A DNA stretch of 64,000 nucleotides from Norana najaformis. Lineage: Eukaryota > Annelida > Clitellata > Crassiclitellata > Hormogastridae. The translations under genes and the position numbers were made by a program. Shown here piece after piece: positions 42,754 to 56,561 of the stretch (the first letter of the stretch is position 1; each line of letters begins with the position of its first letter). The notes below the pieces were generated by a model. The model was given only the letters and a program-made list of their open reading frames with translations, did not search any database and was not told the origin of the DNA. The stretch covers positions 6,607,729 through 6,671,728 of the forward strand of contig OZ029923.1 in assembly GCA_964023275.1 (NCBI GenBank), read 5' to 3'.

Positions 42754-44682
42754 GATCGAACGGCCTACTTCATTGTTGGCCTATGGACTTCAATACCAAT
42801 AAATGTATCCGTAATTTACACTTTGCATACAGTTATACATTATTTTCTGAAAAGCAATTTATGCACTAGACGATACCGATGTTGCTAGTGAACCGAATTA
42901 TACGACATACTCAATACAGAGGATCGAAAGATATATATCAGTGATTTACTATATATTAATTCTTATTAAAGGCTCGTAAACGATACTGATGTTGATAATG
43001 AGCTGAGCCATACGTCACACTCAATCAGTTGTAAAGATGGATAAGAGGTTTAACAAATTTATGGCGCCATAGCTGAGTTTTATAGGCTGGTAAAATATGT
43101 TGAAAAACAATAATTAAATATTTGGCCTAACCCTCAAGCTGACGCATAGAAAAAAATTAAGTTGTCTGGCACCTGGGTCCACTTGGACCCCATCGTTATA
43201 ATTTACAACTTGTGTTATACTAGTTCTTGCACTGGCTTTAAATATAAGCTGCTGCTGCATAAATAGTAATGACAGCGTTGCAAACAATGCAGTTACCGAC
43301 TCTAATATAATAGCTGAAGTCTGCAAACGAGCTATGTAGGCCTACTGTAGATCGACATTTAATGCGATTGGAAGACTCCGCTAGATTATTGACACCAACT
43401 TCTGCAAGTCCAAGTCTTAACATACATACATACAAATGCGCTATCTTAAGTATCTAGATAACTAACTATTTAACTAACTAAGTAACCAGCTAATTAGCTA
43501 ACTTTACGAATGTATATATGTATACTGTGCGTATATCTTCTTCGTAATCATGAAGCTACAAAGTGGCTAAGTTCCTGCGAATTTCACCCGATTTGAATTC
43601 TGATAACGTATCAAATTATTTGCACAACACTGATCCTTCTTAAACCAGGATCAATCGTTAAAAGTGCCGATGTTTATACGAAAAGCTAACACTAAATAAA
43701 ACAGAGTAATAGCGCGTGTTTGAAACATAGCTTTTAAGAGGAATCTGGAAAGTATTGACTATTGAGCATTCACAGTAATTTGCAGTGGTTCTAACACAGT
43801 CTTCTGTGCCGCTTACATCCTTGCTTCGTTCTGTTATGTTATGTTGTTATGCTTAATGCAAATATAGATGTGCATGTTTTTCTATAGCGACCCTATGACC
43901 TCGACCCTGCTCACTTCTCAAAGAATTCAAAGGGTGAGATCCTTTAGCACTGCTTTCCGTTTGTATGGATACCACCCTATTTAATATCTTCCTTGTACGG
44001 ACCGCCCAAGCTCGAGATTCATGACGAAAGTGATACATCATTCAAGTTCTAGTTCTATTGGTAAACTTTGTGCATTTAGCTGCAAAGAGGGCGCATTTCT
44101 TAATTATTCAAATTTATTATACGTAAACCTGAGATATATTCTGGTACCCAAACGGAAACTTCTATACATTTTTGGAGTGTTTATATTGCATCACATTACA
44201 TTGTGCAGTAGTATATTTGTTATATGGCGCTCTATAAATTCTTTGCTTCGAAAAAGATTTGCTCCGAAAATGCTTTGCTCCGGTCAATCGAAATTTAATA
44301 AGAACGTAACTATAACAACTTGCAGAACCGATTCATACACTGATGAACAATTGAAAACAATAAATTTTAGGTTTTCATATTCAGAAGTAAATTATGAATT
44401 CATTTAAATTGATTTCAAGAAAATAGAGTCATGGCCGATAGAACTCCTTTCTCGTCAGATGAAGGCGGTTTCCTCTTTTAGTTTCTGTGGTGAATTAAAT
44501 AAGCCATCAAACGGTCTACATATATATCTAATTATTATACTGCTGTTTGTATTTTAAGTCCTTGGAGATAGATAATTTGAAATAATTAAACTTAAGCGTT
44601 GATAATTAATTATTTGTCAATTAGTTAACAATTAATAAGTTAATTAATAGGTTAAATGATCGTCGTAACTGTAACAAACAGT
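42754..44682. other. Spacer between B3 and B4
   Basis: The only B-B neighbour pair in the window. 42754-43440 holds AT-rich sequence without a recognisable gene. From about 43440 it becomes the shared spacer and B 3' flank, with CTAA runs and three units of the 16-bp repeat near 44240. It lacks the A gene that separates the two B-like loci elsewhere. Confidence 0.45.
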
Positions 44683-47600
44683 TTATCTGAAGCCGATGGA
44701 AAAGCCGAGGACATCTAGGACTCTATTAGTCTGGAGGTAGCAACCACAGCCACCGAAATGCATCTCTCCGAACATAAAGTAACTGCTTGGCATTAGCCGA
44801 CCCGATGGATTCGGGAGCAGGTAGGCAAATATGTTGTTGCAGAACGGTCCAGGCACGTGGTAGTTGGTGGAGGCAATTTCCCTGAAGTTTGGGAACAACG
44901 TGATAAGGCTGTTGGGATTTCTGTCGCAGTTTTTGAAAGTGTTTCGATGACCGTTTACCTGAATCCCCTGAATAGCGTTATTCGAAGCGTACTTTATGGG
45001 AAGAAAGCCCAAGAAGAGGTAAGGATTTCCTAGAATTCCCCGGTTAAGCGGACCAGAGTAATCGTTAAAGTTGTTAAGGCCAAGTTTCAAAGGAATCGAC
45101 CTGAAATTAAAGAAACTACACGGTATCCAGAAAAGGAAAGCAGAGATAATTTACAACGATTGAAGTATATTTTTACAAAGTATTAGTACATTTGAAGCAC
45201 CTATAGGCCTAGTAGAGTAGTCAAGAATTATTTATTAACATTCATATTTTATGCCTCCTCTAGAAGGGATTAGTTTCAGGCAGAAGGAGAGAGTTTATGC
45301 TTTGAATGTCCCGCGTTGGCCCGGACGCATGAACTAAAGGCTACTTCGCCACTGCTCAACTAAGGCATCGAAAATTCATTGAAATAGTACGACGTCATTT
45401 TAGATGGACCGTTAATCATTATTATATTATTATAATCAGTATTTATAATAAATGTATGAAGAAAGAAACTTTTGAGTTGAATTGAAACTCTACAAACGTT
45501 TGCTTATGATATTCGAGTCTGCCTCTGTTGGTGACCTTTTTCTGGACACATTGTACATGTACATACAATGTCCAAGTCACATGCAGTACACTGGGGCTGA
45601 ATTTTGGCTCACACCTCCATGCAATGTGGGACGCAGTGGTGTAGTGGTATGGTCTGTGCCTCGTAACAGGAGGGTCGTGGATTCGAACCTGCCTCAAGCC
45701 ACTGTGTAGCTACCTTGGACAAGTTGCTTACCCACAATCGTCTGTGAGAAAGACAAATGGTAACCGCCTCACTCATCTCATCCTTCTGAACTTTGCAAGG
45801 AGGTCATTATTGAGTTATAGTTGTATTGTATAGTTGTTGAATTGCTGCTGTCTTCTTTGCACTTCAACCAAAGTATCCTTCAAAACCAGGACTACGTGAG
45901 CCTCTGTAAAATACTAACGTTGACAGAGGCGTGTTTACAATTAACGACCGAATAGTTTACCTTGCTTAGCAGTAGTTATTTACCTATATAGACCAGTATG
46001 TAAGCAGAAAGTACCTTACCTTATGACTCGTTACAATGGCGATATACACGGTTATTAGACTAGATTCTGCAACGTAGAGCATCTGCGCGCAAGTTTGGCA
46101 AATGTCACTACATGGGCCACTGAACAATAGCACACGCGTCAAAGGCTTTTATTATATAGCTTTGACTTGATTAGATTAGGTTAAATCAGACAGCAATGGT
46201 TGGATTACAGCCTTTTCATATCAGCCAATTTCTGTTCATAGATACTAACGGAACGCTCTGATCATGCCCGGAACGAGATTTCAAAGGCATCCATAGTGCA
46301 GCCGCAGCAGGTGCTATGGTTTGGGATACACTCACGAATATTCCGGGAGTTGACGGAGCGTGGCATATGGCTGTTTTCCGTTGGTCTTGAGAACGCGTAG
46401 AAGTACGGACGTCTTGTCAGTTATCATAACCGACAGATCTTCATCGGTCAAAGCCGAAAGAGTCGACGGATTGAGGAAAGTGTAACCTCCGTGATTCAAT
46501 CCCATCTCACAATAGACCTAAAATGTATGTGTTACATCTAACTAACAGATCTATAAAGGTGCGATTTTAGGTAATTCAGGTCACATGTAGTAAATCATAC
46601 CATCACGCTTTCATAGTTAACATCTTCTGAGATGTTCTTTAAAGTCGCTGTATAAAGGTTTTGTAACCCATACAACCCATCTTAACAACAATTATTATTA
46701 TTATGTATATTAATATGTTGTCGTCATTGTCATCGTCGTGTCGTCCTCGTCCTCCTTCTGTTCTTCTTCTTTTTCTTCTCTGTCCTTCTCCTCCTCCTCC
46801 TCCTCCTCCTCCTCTTCCTTCTCCTCCTCCTTCGTCGAAAATGAATTGTCGAGAGAGCACGAAAAAGATTTTGTAGCTGAGCCTGTCATATGCTTAGATA
46901 ATACGTTGAGTCACAAATATGATTGATAGGTTCTTGTGTATCTCGAGTATGATGCACTATTAGGATCGCAATGTTCGTTTAATTAGTTATATATATATAT
47001 ATATACGAAAATCAAAGACTGTGTCTTCTTTCGAATTAACGCTATGTTGCATATCGGGCGAGTCGACGGTTCGAAGCCCATCGATTGACAACTTCGAAAG
47101 GTCGCCGATGAGCATCATGAACCACGACAATATTATCATTATCAGGAGGAGTATTAGCAGCTGCAACAGCTGCGCTGTTGATCACTAAAGGTATCAATGG
47201 ATCAGTTTAAGTATGGAGCTGTATTGATATTAGTAGGTAATTTGTACCTCGATGATCGCTCCGGTTTCCGTTTTCAATTGATAAACTCCACTGGGCTTCG
47301 TAGGATCATCTATGTGCAGTTGCTTGCACGTATGTCTGTATGCAGCAATCACATTCATTCATTAATCATTCATTCATTTACAATCATTCATTAATCGTAA
47401 TTGTAATCGTAATCGTAACCTCGAGATTTCTACAGCTCCCAACGAAAGCCAAATCGCAGGAACCAGTTTTTTCTCGCATGTGCTCAGTCAAAACTAATGG
47501 ATAGGCAGGTAGGGTTCGGTTCCAGGTCAAGATTCAAGAGTCAGGCAGGCAAACAGTCAGATGGCTATGGTGGATGGTGATGTTTGGAACTGAAACGGAA

Positions 47601-49147
47601 ACTGAGATAAGGGGAAGAGGAAGAATCAGGATAGGATCTGTGAGAGAGGAGTGATTTCAGTTTTGAGTGAAAGACCTGCACAGAAATTCGAAGAGGTGAA
47701 GTGTTTGGTGATTGAAACTATGACATTTTGGGAATAAACATGTCAGTTGGAAAGAACATAAAACAAATGAGGATTTGCGACAGATATTATAGGAAGAAAG
47801 ATTTCCGATTACTACAGAATCCCAGAGGAAATGGATTGGTCACAAATTGAGAGGCGATTCCATTATGAGAACTATTTTCGAAGGCATAATGGAGGAAAGC
47901 AAAACAAGCGGAAGACCCCAGCAGATGCTGCTGAACTGGATGATTTGTGGTGGATACAGCAAACCGAAGGAGGTCAACCACCGTGGCGCCTTTGCACGCA
48001 CTGCACTACAGAGAACTTGAAGAAGAAGAAAAAGACATTACTTATATGGCGCTTTTTCACTTCCTGTCAAAAGCCTTTGAACCCTGCTTTAGGACTTCTT
48101 AGCAGATGCGCCTTAACTTATGAAGAGAGTATTCCACTGGTCTCTGCTCAGTACATAAATTCAATCTACTTTAACATCAGTTAGATAGCCATGTATACCG
48201 CACTTTTCTAAGGTGTTTTACAAAACGCCACATAAGTGTCTGATCCATACATACTTACATGCATGTATGCCTACTTACATACATACATACATACATACAT
48301 ACTACATACTTACATAATACATATATACATACTACATATATACATACATACTTACATAATACATATATATGTATAAATATACATACTACATACATACATA
48401 CATACACACATACATACATACATAAATACATTCATACATACATAAATACATACATAAATACATACATAAATACATACATACATACATAAATACATACATA
48501 AATACATAGATACATACATAGACAAATACATACATACATATATACATACATACATACATACATAAATACATACATGCATACATAAATACATACAAACATA
48601 CATAAATACATACATGCATACATAAATACATACATGCATACATAAATACATACATACATACATAAATACAAACATACGTACATATATACATGCATACATA
48701 CATACATAATTACATACATACAAATATACATACATAAATACATACATAAATACATACATACATACATAAATGCATACATGCATATATACATAAATACATA
48801 CATACATACATACATATATACATAAATACATACACACATACATACATACATAAATACATTCATACTTACATGCATGCATAAATACATACATACATACATA
48901 AATACATTAATACATATATACATACATATATACATACATACATACATACACAAATACATGCATACATATATACATACATACATAAATACATACATACATA
49001 CATAAATACATACATACATATATACATACATATATACATACATACATACATACATGCATACATATCTACATGCTTGCATACATACCTGCAGTTGTATCCT
49101 GTAACTAGCATGGCGATCAGGACAGCGAATAACGAAGACGAGAACAT
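44683..49147 (-). CDS. B4: type B secreted fibrinogen-like-opening protein
   Basis: Minus-strand exons are 49086-49147 (MFSSSLFAVLIAMLV signal peptide), 47248-47335, 46336-46517 and 44683-45100 (62, 88, 182 and 418 nt; 249 residues). Borders are GT-AG, with intron 3 starting gtgagt rather than gtaagt. Exon 2 gives RHTCKQLHIDDPTKPSGVYQ, exon 3 VYCEMGLNHGGYTFLNPSTL ending in NGKQPYATLRQLPEYS, and exon 4 SIPLKLGLNNF with GGCGCY near 227-232. It is the closest relative of B2 (offset about 28 kb) and shares its SINE, CTC repeat and LINE relic. A long CATA microsatellite fills intron 1. It lies just downstream of A5 in transcription order. No lesion seen; function unknown. Confidence 0.86.
45622..45782 (+). 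mobile_element. tRNA-derived SINE-like insertion in B4 intron 3
   Basis: Near-identical copy of 17578-17739 with the same A-box-like and B-box-like segments, carried along by duplication of the B2/B4 unit. Confidence 0.55.
46750..46832. repeat. CTC/CTT-rich microsatellite in B4 intron 2
   Basis: Longer version of 18696-18776, with extra TCC units. Confidence 0.8.
47840..48230 (+). mobile_element. LINE 3'-end relic in B4 intron 1
   Basis: Counterpart of 19780-20185. It retains the GSKTSGRPQ-like coding remnant and the tail leading into the CATA array. Confidence 0.4.
48245..49085. repeat. Long CATA microsatellite in B4 intron 1
   Basis: About 840 bp of CATA with TACATAAA and TATATACA variants, ending at the exon 1 donor. 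The Met/Tyr/Val/Cys-rich minus-strand frames across it are artefacts, except that the most upstream one starts with the true signal-peptide exon. Confidence 0.95.
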
Positions 49148-49264
49148 TTCACAGGATTTGTTGGAAATTCGTCAAAAGTGCCCTGAAGAATCCAAAAGAA
49201 CTTGTTGTGGATCAGCCCCTCTTTGACTTCAGTCGCAAATATGTTTCTTGTTGCTATCCCCTCT

Positions 49265-49274
49265 CCTTTTAATA
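49265..49274 (-). promoter_or_regulatory. Candidate TATA-like element of B4
   Basis: TATTAAAAGG about 118 nt upstream of the B4 ATG; conserved in B2 and B3. Confidence 0.35.
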
Positions 49275-50180
49275 GATCGAACGGAATACTTTCTTGTAGG
49301 CCTACAAACTTCAAGACCAATAAATGTATCCGTGATTTATACTTTCTTTGTGGCTATAAATTATTTTCTAGGCAATAATTCATGTCAATGTGAAGTGGCT
49401 TATCTGTCATACTCATTAAACAAGATCGATAAATGGGTCAGTGATTTACAAACATTATAAATTTATTCTTACTACTTATTGTAGACGATACTGATGTTGA
49501 TAATGAACTGTATTCTCAGTTGCAAGGCTTAAACATTTATGGCGCCCTGGCTGAGTTTTATCGGCTGATAGTAGGCCTATATGTAGAAAAACAATAATAT
49601 TATCAAAATGACAGCATGGTTAATTGGACAGATAAATTAGCATCATTATTTCTGCATTTATTTAGCGCCACTATCCAATGACAATTCATCAATCAATGGC
49701 GCTGAACAGTTGAGTTAAGGACTTGCTCAAAGTCCCTACGCTGGAACCGTCTCAGTGCGGACTCCAATCCGTACTGTCCGTGTTACAAGCCGACCGCTGT
49801 ATTCAATCGGCCAATATTAAAGTCATTTCAAATTCATTACAGGTCTGTTCGATGATAAATTTGTGACTTTAAAATTCAAATGTCGTTTGAGTGTTCGTGT
49901 GGATTCTTGACTTATGATCAATAATTTGTCAAGATTACATCTTATCTGACTAATATACAGCTTACCTGACTAATATAGCATCCACTTAATCATCACACAG
50001 TGACTCACTATACCCATACAATATTCCACTAATTCGCTTTCTGGGTCGATAGTCCGAGGCACAGAAATTCGCTGTCCGATCCACCACTTCTCTTATGTTG
50101 TCCAGGTTCGGTCACGCTAATTAGTCAGCAAGTTTAAAGCAAGCGTTTGTGTAGCAAATTTGCATTACGCACCATTGATG
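49275..50180. other. Spacer upstream of B4
   Basis: No gene seen. Collinear with 20661-21684. The stretch at about 49660-49815 again resembles a SINE/LINE tail. Confidence 0.45.
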
Positions 50181-50594
50181 ACATGGCATACCGTTCCATA
50201 TCATATGCCATACTGTTCCATATCACATGGCCTACTTCCATATCATATGGCATACCTTTCAATATTGTATGGAATGCCGCTCGGTATCACATGGCATTCC
50301 TTTCCATGTCAAATGGCATAAAGTTCCTAATCAAGTGGCATACCGTTCCATATCATATGGCATTGAGTTACGTATCATATGGCATATCGTTCCATATTAT
50401 ATGGTATACCGTTCCATATCATATGACGTAACTTTCCATAGCATATGCCATAATGTTCCGAATCATATGGGATACCGTTCGATATCACATGGCATACCAT
50501 TCCATATCATACGACACACCGTTCCATATCATATGGCATCCCTTTCCATATCATGTGGCATTCCGTTCCATATCATGTGGCATACCGTTCCCTA
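50181..50594. repeat. 22-bp minisatellite, about 19 units
   Basis: Paralogue of 21685-22120 with one 22-bp unit fewer (near 50338). Confidence 0.9.
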
Positions 50595-51880
50595 TTATGC
50601 TTTATTACCTGGAGGTTTTAGATCTGCTTTATTTTGGCTTTGGACATATGTGTATGTGTAGATAGATTTTTTTATAGCGTCGTCCAAGAACCTATTATAT
50701 GCCCCACCTCTAGGCTAACTGATGACGGGGTTGGTAAAAACAAGAATGCCTCTGTCGTCGCGCTCTCGCAAATGTAATACAGAACCAGACCAAATGAGTT
50801 CCACTCATGGCTTACAGTTGACTCAGTATTCAAAGTTTCTGTTCTGTGTTGTAATGAAGAACAGGATTGGCGACAGTCTTACCTTGATCGCAGCTCACAA
50901 TTTTGCCTACCGATTGGCATGCCCAGGGTTGGTGGCGAGGACTTATCCAATCTTGGGATGGAGCTTCAATTATGGAAGATGTCTAGATACCGCTCAAAAC
51001 CGCATAAATCCGAGGCAGACTCGAAGTATAATTTCTAAATGTAAATGATGTTCTTTGAGTTTCTCTAGGCACTAATGAAGCTATAGAAACATACATAGTG
51101 AGTGACCCAAAGGAAGCACTTCTACTGTCAGCTACTTTTATACATTTAACTAGCTATTGCCTTGTTACTTTTAGAGGAAACGAAACCTAGTTACCTGGTC
51201 AATACGCTTGATGATATGAAATCCATCGTATGTTTCAGACATTAATAGTTCTGATGGTATATTAGACTGTAAGATTTATTCGGTCACGGCTGGACCATCT
51301 TCTCTTGGCCAAGCCCTCAAAGTCTGTTACCCAAGTTTCTTCATTTCAGAATAGATACGACGAAGAGAAAATCAATCTTTTATGTGATGGCCATATCCTG
51401 TGGTGCAACTGTTGGATGGCTCGTTAACTTAACAACGGCCCTTGAACCAAGGCACCAGGCGAATCCTCGGGTTCATTGGTGGCTCTTTTGAAAGCTTCTT
51501 CTTTAAAGGCGCTATACAAATTTCCACATACTGTATATAATATACGCACGTTTGTTTTCTTAATTACAGAGAAGCACACTGTAGAAGATACTTACGACAT
51601 TACCAATTTATGCTGCTCAGCTATAGAAAAGCAGGCGTGTCTAACAGAACAGATTGACACTAATTGTTTTCTGGAACAAATGTTTATACACTATATTCTG
51701 CAACTAGATAAAGATGCATTCAATGATTGTTTTATAACTAGAAGCGTGTCTTTTCAAGTTGTCTTAATTCTATCGACAGCTAACGTTAAATCGAAATGTT
51801 TTAGCAAGCGCGTTAATTAAAGTTGCATTAGGCTCTCGATTCATTCGAGATTCATTCGTGAAACTTAGTAATAGAAATCA
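50595..51880. other. 3' flank of A5
   Basis: Conserved A-gene 3' flank block. The part up to about 51385 differs from A4 at scattered bases, and the part after it is identical to A4. Confidence 0.45.
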
Positions 51881-53402
51881 CTACTTAAATCCGATGGCTA
51901 CTCCAACTACATTATGAATGCGATTGCTTTGAGTGTAACAGCCACAACCGCCAAAGTGAAACTCAGCGAACATGAAGAAATATTCGGGGATGAGGCGATT
52001 GGTCGGCTGTATCAAGGAATTCGTAAAGATCTGGTTGCAGAAGGGAAAGCTGGTTCCGATGAGATACGTTGATGGCGTGAATCCGGAGTAGTTTGGGAAG
52101 AGCGTGATATAGCTGTTTGGATTCGAGTCACAGTTGGTGAAGCTTAGGCTGACACCGTTCACTTGCATTCCTTGAACGTTCCGGTTGGATGCAGCGCTCG
52201 ACGGTAGAAATCCGAAGTACAGGTAGGGCTTACCGAGAATGTTCAGGTTTACCGGATTCGTGTAATCGACGTTTTCACTCAGTCCGACTTTCAATGGAAT
52301 TGTCCTAAGTGTTATACATTCATAAATGCCTTAAATTTCACATAAAAATATAAAGACTAATAGCTAGCACGCTGTCCAATATTAATTTCCTCATGCGCTT
52401 CTATCACTCCTCAAGCTTTGCATTCAAAATTAGAGTTCAATCTTTTCAAGAGATCTTACCCTAATTCATCCAATCCGCCTCCTTTTCATCTTTCTCAAAC
52501 TATATATCTTCTACCGTGTGCTTCTCTGTCTCCCTTCCTCTCTGGTCTTTTTGCAACCAAGTACTTTCTATGTTTTTTCTCGACAACCTTTCTGATTTGA
52601 TGCAGCATTCCTGTATCACATTAGTTGGAGTCCTGAGCTTAGTTTATGAAAACGAGCTTTAGGAATGTAGATGTGAACTTTGCGATTTCGCTATGAACAC
52701 GATTACAGTAATATGAACTGATTACACATTTACGTTCGTACGACGGTACGCTGGTTCTTCTGTTCATTTACCAGACTTTTAACATATCTGGAAGTTTTTT
52801 GCGGTTCTACAAATTTTGTGCATTCGAGTTTCAAATGGAAACCAAGTATTGACGGGCGAAGTGCGAACATTTGCCGCTAAAATCAGTTAGAAACCAACGC
52901 CGATGATAATTTCAACAATGCATTAACTACAAGGCCTAATTAGTTGAGAGGTGGTGTTTGTCGAAGGCTAGCATAATGAGTTTTGCAGATTTAATTAAAT
53001 TAGGTTATATCAAACCGGATGGGTTAGGATTGGATACATCGTAGCGAATAGAATCCAGTGAGGTAAGGTTAGATTCAGGATTAGATTGAGAATTAGATTA
53101 TATCACACCAGATTGGAGTAGATTAGATATACATACGTGTATTGCGGTAATTGTTTAAGGATGGCACAGTACTGGGTGCTGTCGGATTTCCTGTAGCAGA
53201 ATCGGAAACTGGTTTTATTGGTAAACATCAGAGCCACTTCTTCGCTTGTCAGTTGAGAGAGAAACGTTGGATTGACGTACGTGTAGCCCCCTCCGTCCGT
53301 CTCCATATCACAGTAAACCTACGGTAATGCAGTCACATCAGCAGAGTATCAGAATCTGCCTTGTGTATATCTTATAATTATGATATGATTTCTGCAGCAC
53401 CG
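51386..53402. repeat. Tract identical to 31319-33335
   Basis: Partner of the A4 tract, spanning A5 exon 4, intron 3 and exon 3. Confidence 0.7.
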
Positions 53403-55597
53403 TTATCAACATGTGCACGGTCTGTTGAAATGGAAAAAAAAACATTGAAATGGAAAAAAACATTGAAATGGAAAAAAAAGACATTCAACTAGAATGACAA
53501 ATCCTATTGGCTGGTCCCAGTCTTTACAATTCACTACTCGCTTCAGTTCTATTCATTCTGTCATTTCTTTGATGTCGTTCAGGTCGAAACATAAAACCCA
53601 ACTTCTGATTTCTACAGTGCTTCTCCAACTCACAGATTTCTACAGTCTTTCTCCAACAAAGTGTCGTGTTTTGCTACGGTTTCAACTACAGCTGCATTTC
53701 GATTACAAAGTTTAATCGCGATTAATCGATCGATTAAAATTTTTAATCGCAGTTAATCGCATTTTAATCGCAGGTTAGAAAAATGAGTAATACCAATTGG
53801 ATTGCAATTATACAGTATTTAATATTTCTTATTTATATGCAATATCCAAAGTAAAGAAATTAAAATTTTTCATCGCAGTTAATCGCATTTTAATCACATG
53901 TTAGAAAAATGAGAAATCCCATTTGGATTGCAATTTTACAGTATTTAATATTTATAATTTATATGCAATGTCCAAAGTAAAGGAAAGGAATTACAATTTT
54001 TAATCGCAGTTAATCGCATTTCAATTGCATGTTAGAAAAATGAGCAATCTCAGTTGGATTGCAATTTTACAGTATTTAATATTTCTAATTTATATGCAAT
54101 GTACAAAGTAAATTGTTTAAAGTAGATTTCAAATGTTTATTCTTTTAAATGCAACCAGTTGTTGAAGCAAACAAGTTTATCCATATTACATGTAGTTGGG
54201 TCCAGCGATGCCAGCTCCTTACAAACAATGTGTCCTGGTAAAAAATACTCGTTCACAAGGGACAGTCGTTGCTGGGATGACAAATATTTTTAGCCATGGT
54301 GGATGTTGACGGATCGGCCATTCATCGCAAACTATTTTGTGATGGCATTGGTTATGCTATCGCATTTCCCCTGGTCCATTGGCTTAGACATCTCCCCTGC
54401 TGAAATAGGGTTGCCTGGCGTAGTGCAGGTTCCGTTTTATCATCTGCTAAAGATAACGTTGATGTCTTATCACGTTCAGTAGCGATAAATGCATGACTGG
54501 TACGCAGGCCATAGTTCAACGTTCAACGACGAGTTGATATGGTAGTACTTAATTTAAACACTCTTGCAATACTTACAAACGACTTGTCATCCGTATTAAA
54601 ACTAAACTGTCCGTCCAATATTGTCTTTCCTAGTTTCCTTGACTCCATTCTTTACGTAAAACCTAATTTGTAACGCCCAAATTTAATGTCACAATCGAAT
54701 TTACAGAACGCGAAAAAAACGCGAAAAATAGGAAACAACCATAGATATAATAAATGTCCACTCTGGCAAGCATTGGATATTTTCTAGATGAATTTTCATC
54801 GCGCTAATTTTGGTCGACGAGTGCTCAGGGCAAGAAAGATTTCAGACTAAGTTTTTAACGCGTTAATCGTTGCGTTAAAAATTTTAATCGCAAAAATATT
54901 TAACGCGTTAATCGCACGCGTTAACGGCGATTAATCAACAGCCCTAGTTTCAACGAGTCAACCATCGGCTGATGCCTCGCATGAAAGTCATTATCTGACG
55001 TTTCATTATTGGCCTGGACCGCATGCTGTAACAAATCTCAGGTTTGCATCTGCTATAGAATCCTTTGCCTTACATTTATACAAAAATGTTAATATTAAAA
55101 GAACCCATCTGGTGCCCTAAATTCCAAACTGGCTATTTTGTGGTAATTCTGTCCCTGATGGAATTGGCTTACTTAGTTTTACACAGCCTTGACATTTGAG
55201 CTGCGCCTGTTCGCTTTCGCTATGATCATTACCCACCTCTATGACGGTTCCAAACACGGTTCGGACGAGATATCTTCCACTTGGAGTGGCTGGATTCTTC
55301 GGTTTCCCGCACAGATGCCTTGCGTTGATGCACTGTGAGTCTGAAACAATTTTTCTGTTTAGATTTGGTCTTAAGTAAAATAAAAGCATCAGTTTGAGCA
55401 GTGTTACTTTAGCACTAGTCACATAGTATATGGATTTGCTCACTTATTTGTGTCTGCCGAAATGGCGAAATTGATATAAATAGAACTCTAATATACTATT
55501 TTTATTTTTATGCGCGGGACGCCAATGATCCCACGGGACTTACAAAAATACTCCCGAGAAATGAAATGTCTAGGTTGGCTAAATCTCTTCAAGCTAC

Positions 55598-55651
<54 letters not shown>

Positions 55652-55803
55652 AATTATAATTATTATTATTATTATTTATTATTATTATTATTATAATTAT
55701 TATTTTTATTATTTTATATAATATATAGTATATATTATATTTTATATTATTATTATTTTATATATTATATATTATATTTTATATTATTATTATATTATTA
55801 TTA

Positions 55804-55839
<36 letters not shown>

Positions 55840-56478
55840 CATTATTATTATCAATGTGTATGAGGCTCAGCACCGGGAGGAGTGGCGTCATCGGACTTTT
55901 GAACCTGCCTCATCATTATTTTATTGCTATTATCATTTTAATTTAGCCTTTAGTAAAGAACCTTTCAAAAGCCGTTCCTTCTTGATATCCTAAAAGATAA
56001 TATATAAATGCCTTTGAAGATGCATGCATAATGCAGTAATAATAACAAAACGAAAACAAAAATTATAATCCTTTAATACCATGCACGTAAGGTAGCAGAG
56101 ATGTAATGGAAAAGACTGTTTATATAGCGCCTGTTCTAGACGAAATCGATAATTTCTCTCCTTCAGGGTTGAAATAGCAGTAGTATACGAGGCCTACTAG
56201 AGCTCTTGTAGAAATACAAAATGCACTACTTTGTAATGTATGCGTTTGAGGGGATCAAGAAAGGCGTTACACAAATATTCGAATACATACATAAATACAC
56301 ATACACACACATGCATATATACATAAATACATATATATAAATACACAAGTACGTACATATTTACTTAAGTAGTTGTTTGCTTACTTACATTCATAAAAGG
56401 CATAGGCCTACCTGCTTTAATGGTTTCGAGGGAAGTTGCAACAAATAGTATCCCTAGAAACCAACTCGTTATCGCCAT
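51881..56478 (-). CDS. A5: type A secreted protein with remodelled exon 2
   Basis: Minus-strand exons are 56412-56478, 55237-55340, 53137-53318 and 51881-52304 (67, 104, 182 and 424 nt; 258 residues). Exon 2 is 6 nt shorter than in other A genes, in frame: the segment NACLYKKLKNP has become RHLCGKPKNP. The C-x6-C spacing is nevertheless kept (CINARHLC), and a Gly in GTVFG context is now Arg (LVRTVFG). Exons 3 and 4 are identical to A4 at protein level. Intron 2 contains a 1.26 kb hAT-like element, and intron 1 a CTA/ATT microsatellite. GT-AG borders are intact. The signal peptide starts MAITSWFLG. It should be secreted; function unknown. Confidence 0.83.
53687..54946. mobile_element. Non-autonomous hAT-like element in A5 intron 2
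   Basis: A 1260-bp insertion missing from A2 and A4. It is flanked by an exact 8-bp direct repeat GTTTCAAC (53679-53686 and 54947-54954), the target-duplication length of hAT transposons. Its ends are TACAGCTG and, inverted, TAGGGCTG, with subterminal runs of ATTAATCGC and TTAACGCG on both sides. No transposase frame is present. Inside are three tandem units of about 125 bp (53733-54110) built on ttaatcgcattttaatcgc and gaatttggattgcaatt-like segments. Confidence 0.8.
55594..55855. repeat. CTA/ATT microsatellite in A5 intron 1
   Basis: A CTA run of about 16 units followed by ATT and AT-rich triplets. Confidence 0.9.
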
Positions 56479-56561
56479 TGTTGAGACTTGCTACCTGACT
56501 TTCACCGAACCTCCGAGGAAATCTTTCCCTGCTAAGTGCACAACACGAATGCAGCCCTTGG

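Noticed and set aside
48352..49079. Long Met/Tyr/Val/Cys-rich minus-strand frames
   Set aside because: They are a direct reading of the CATA microsatellite; the only real coding part nearby is the signal exon at 49086-49147.
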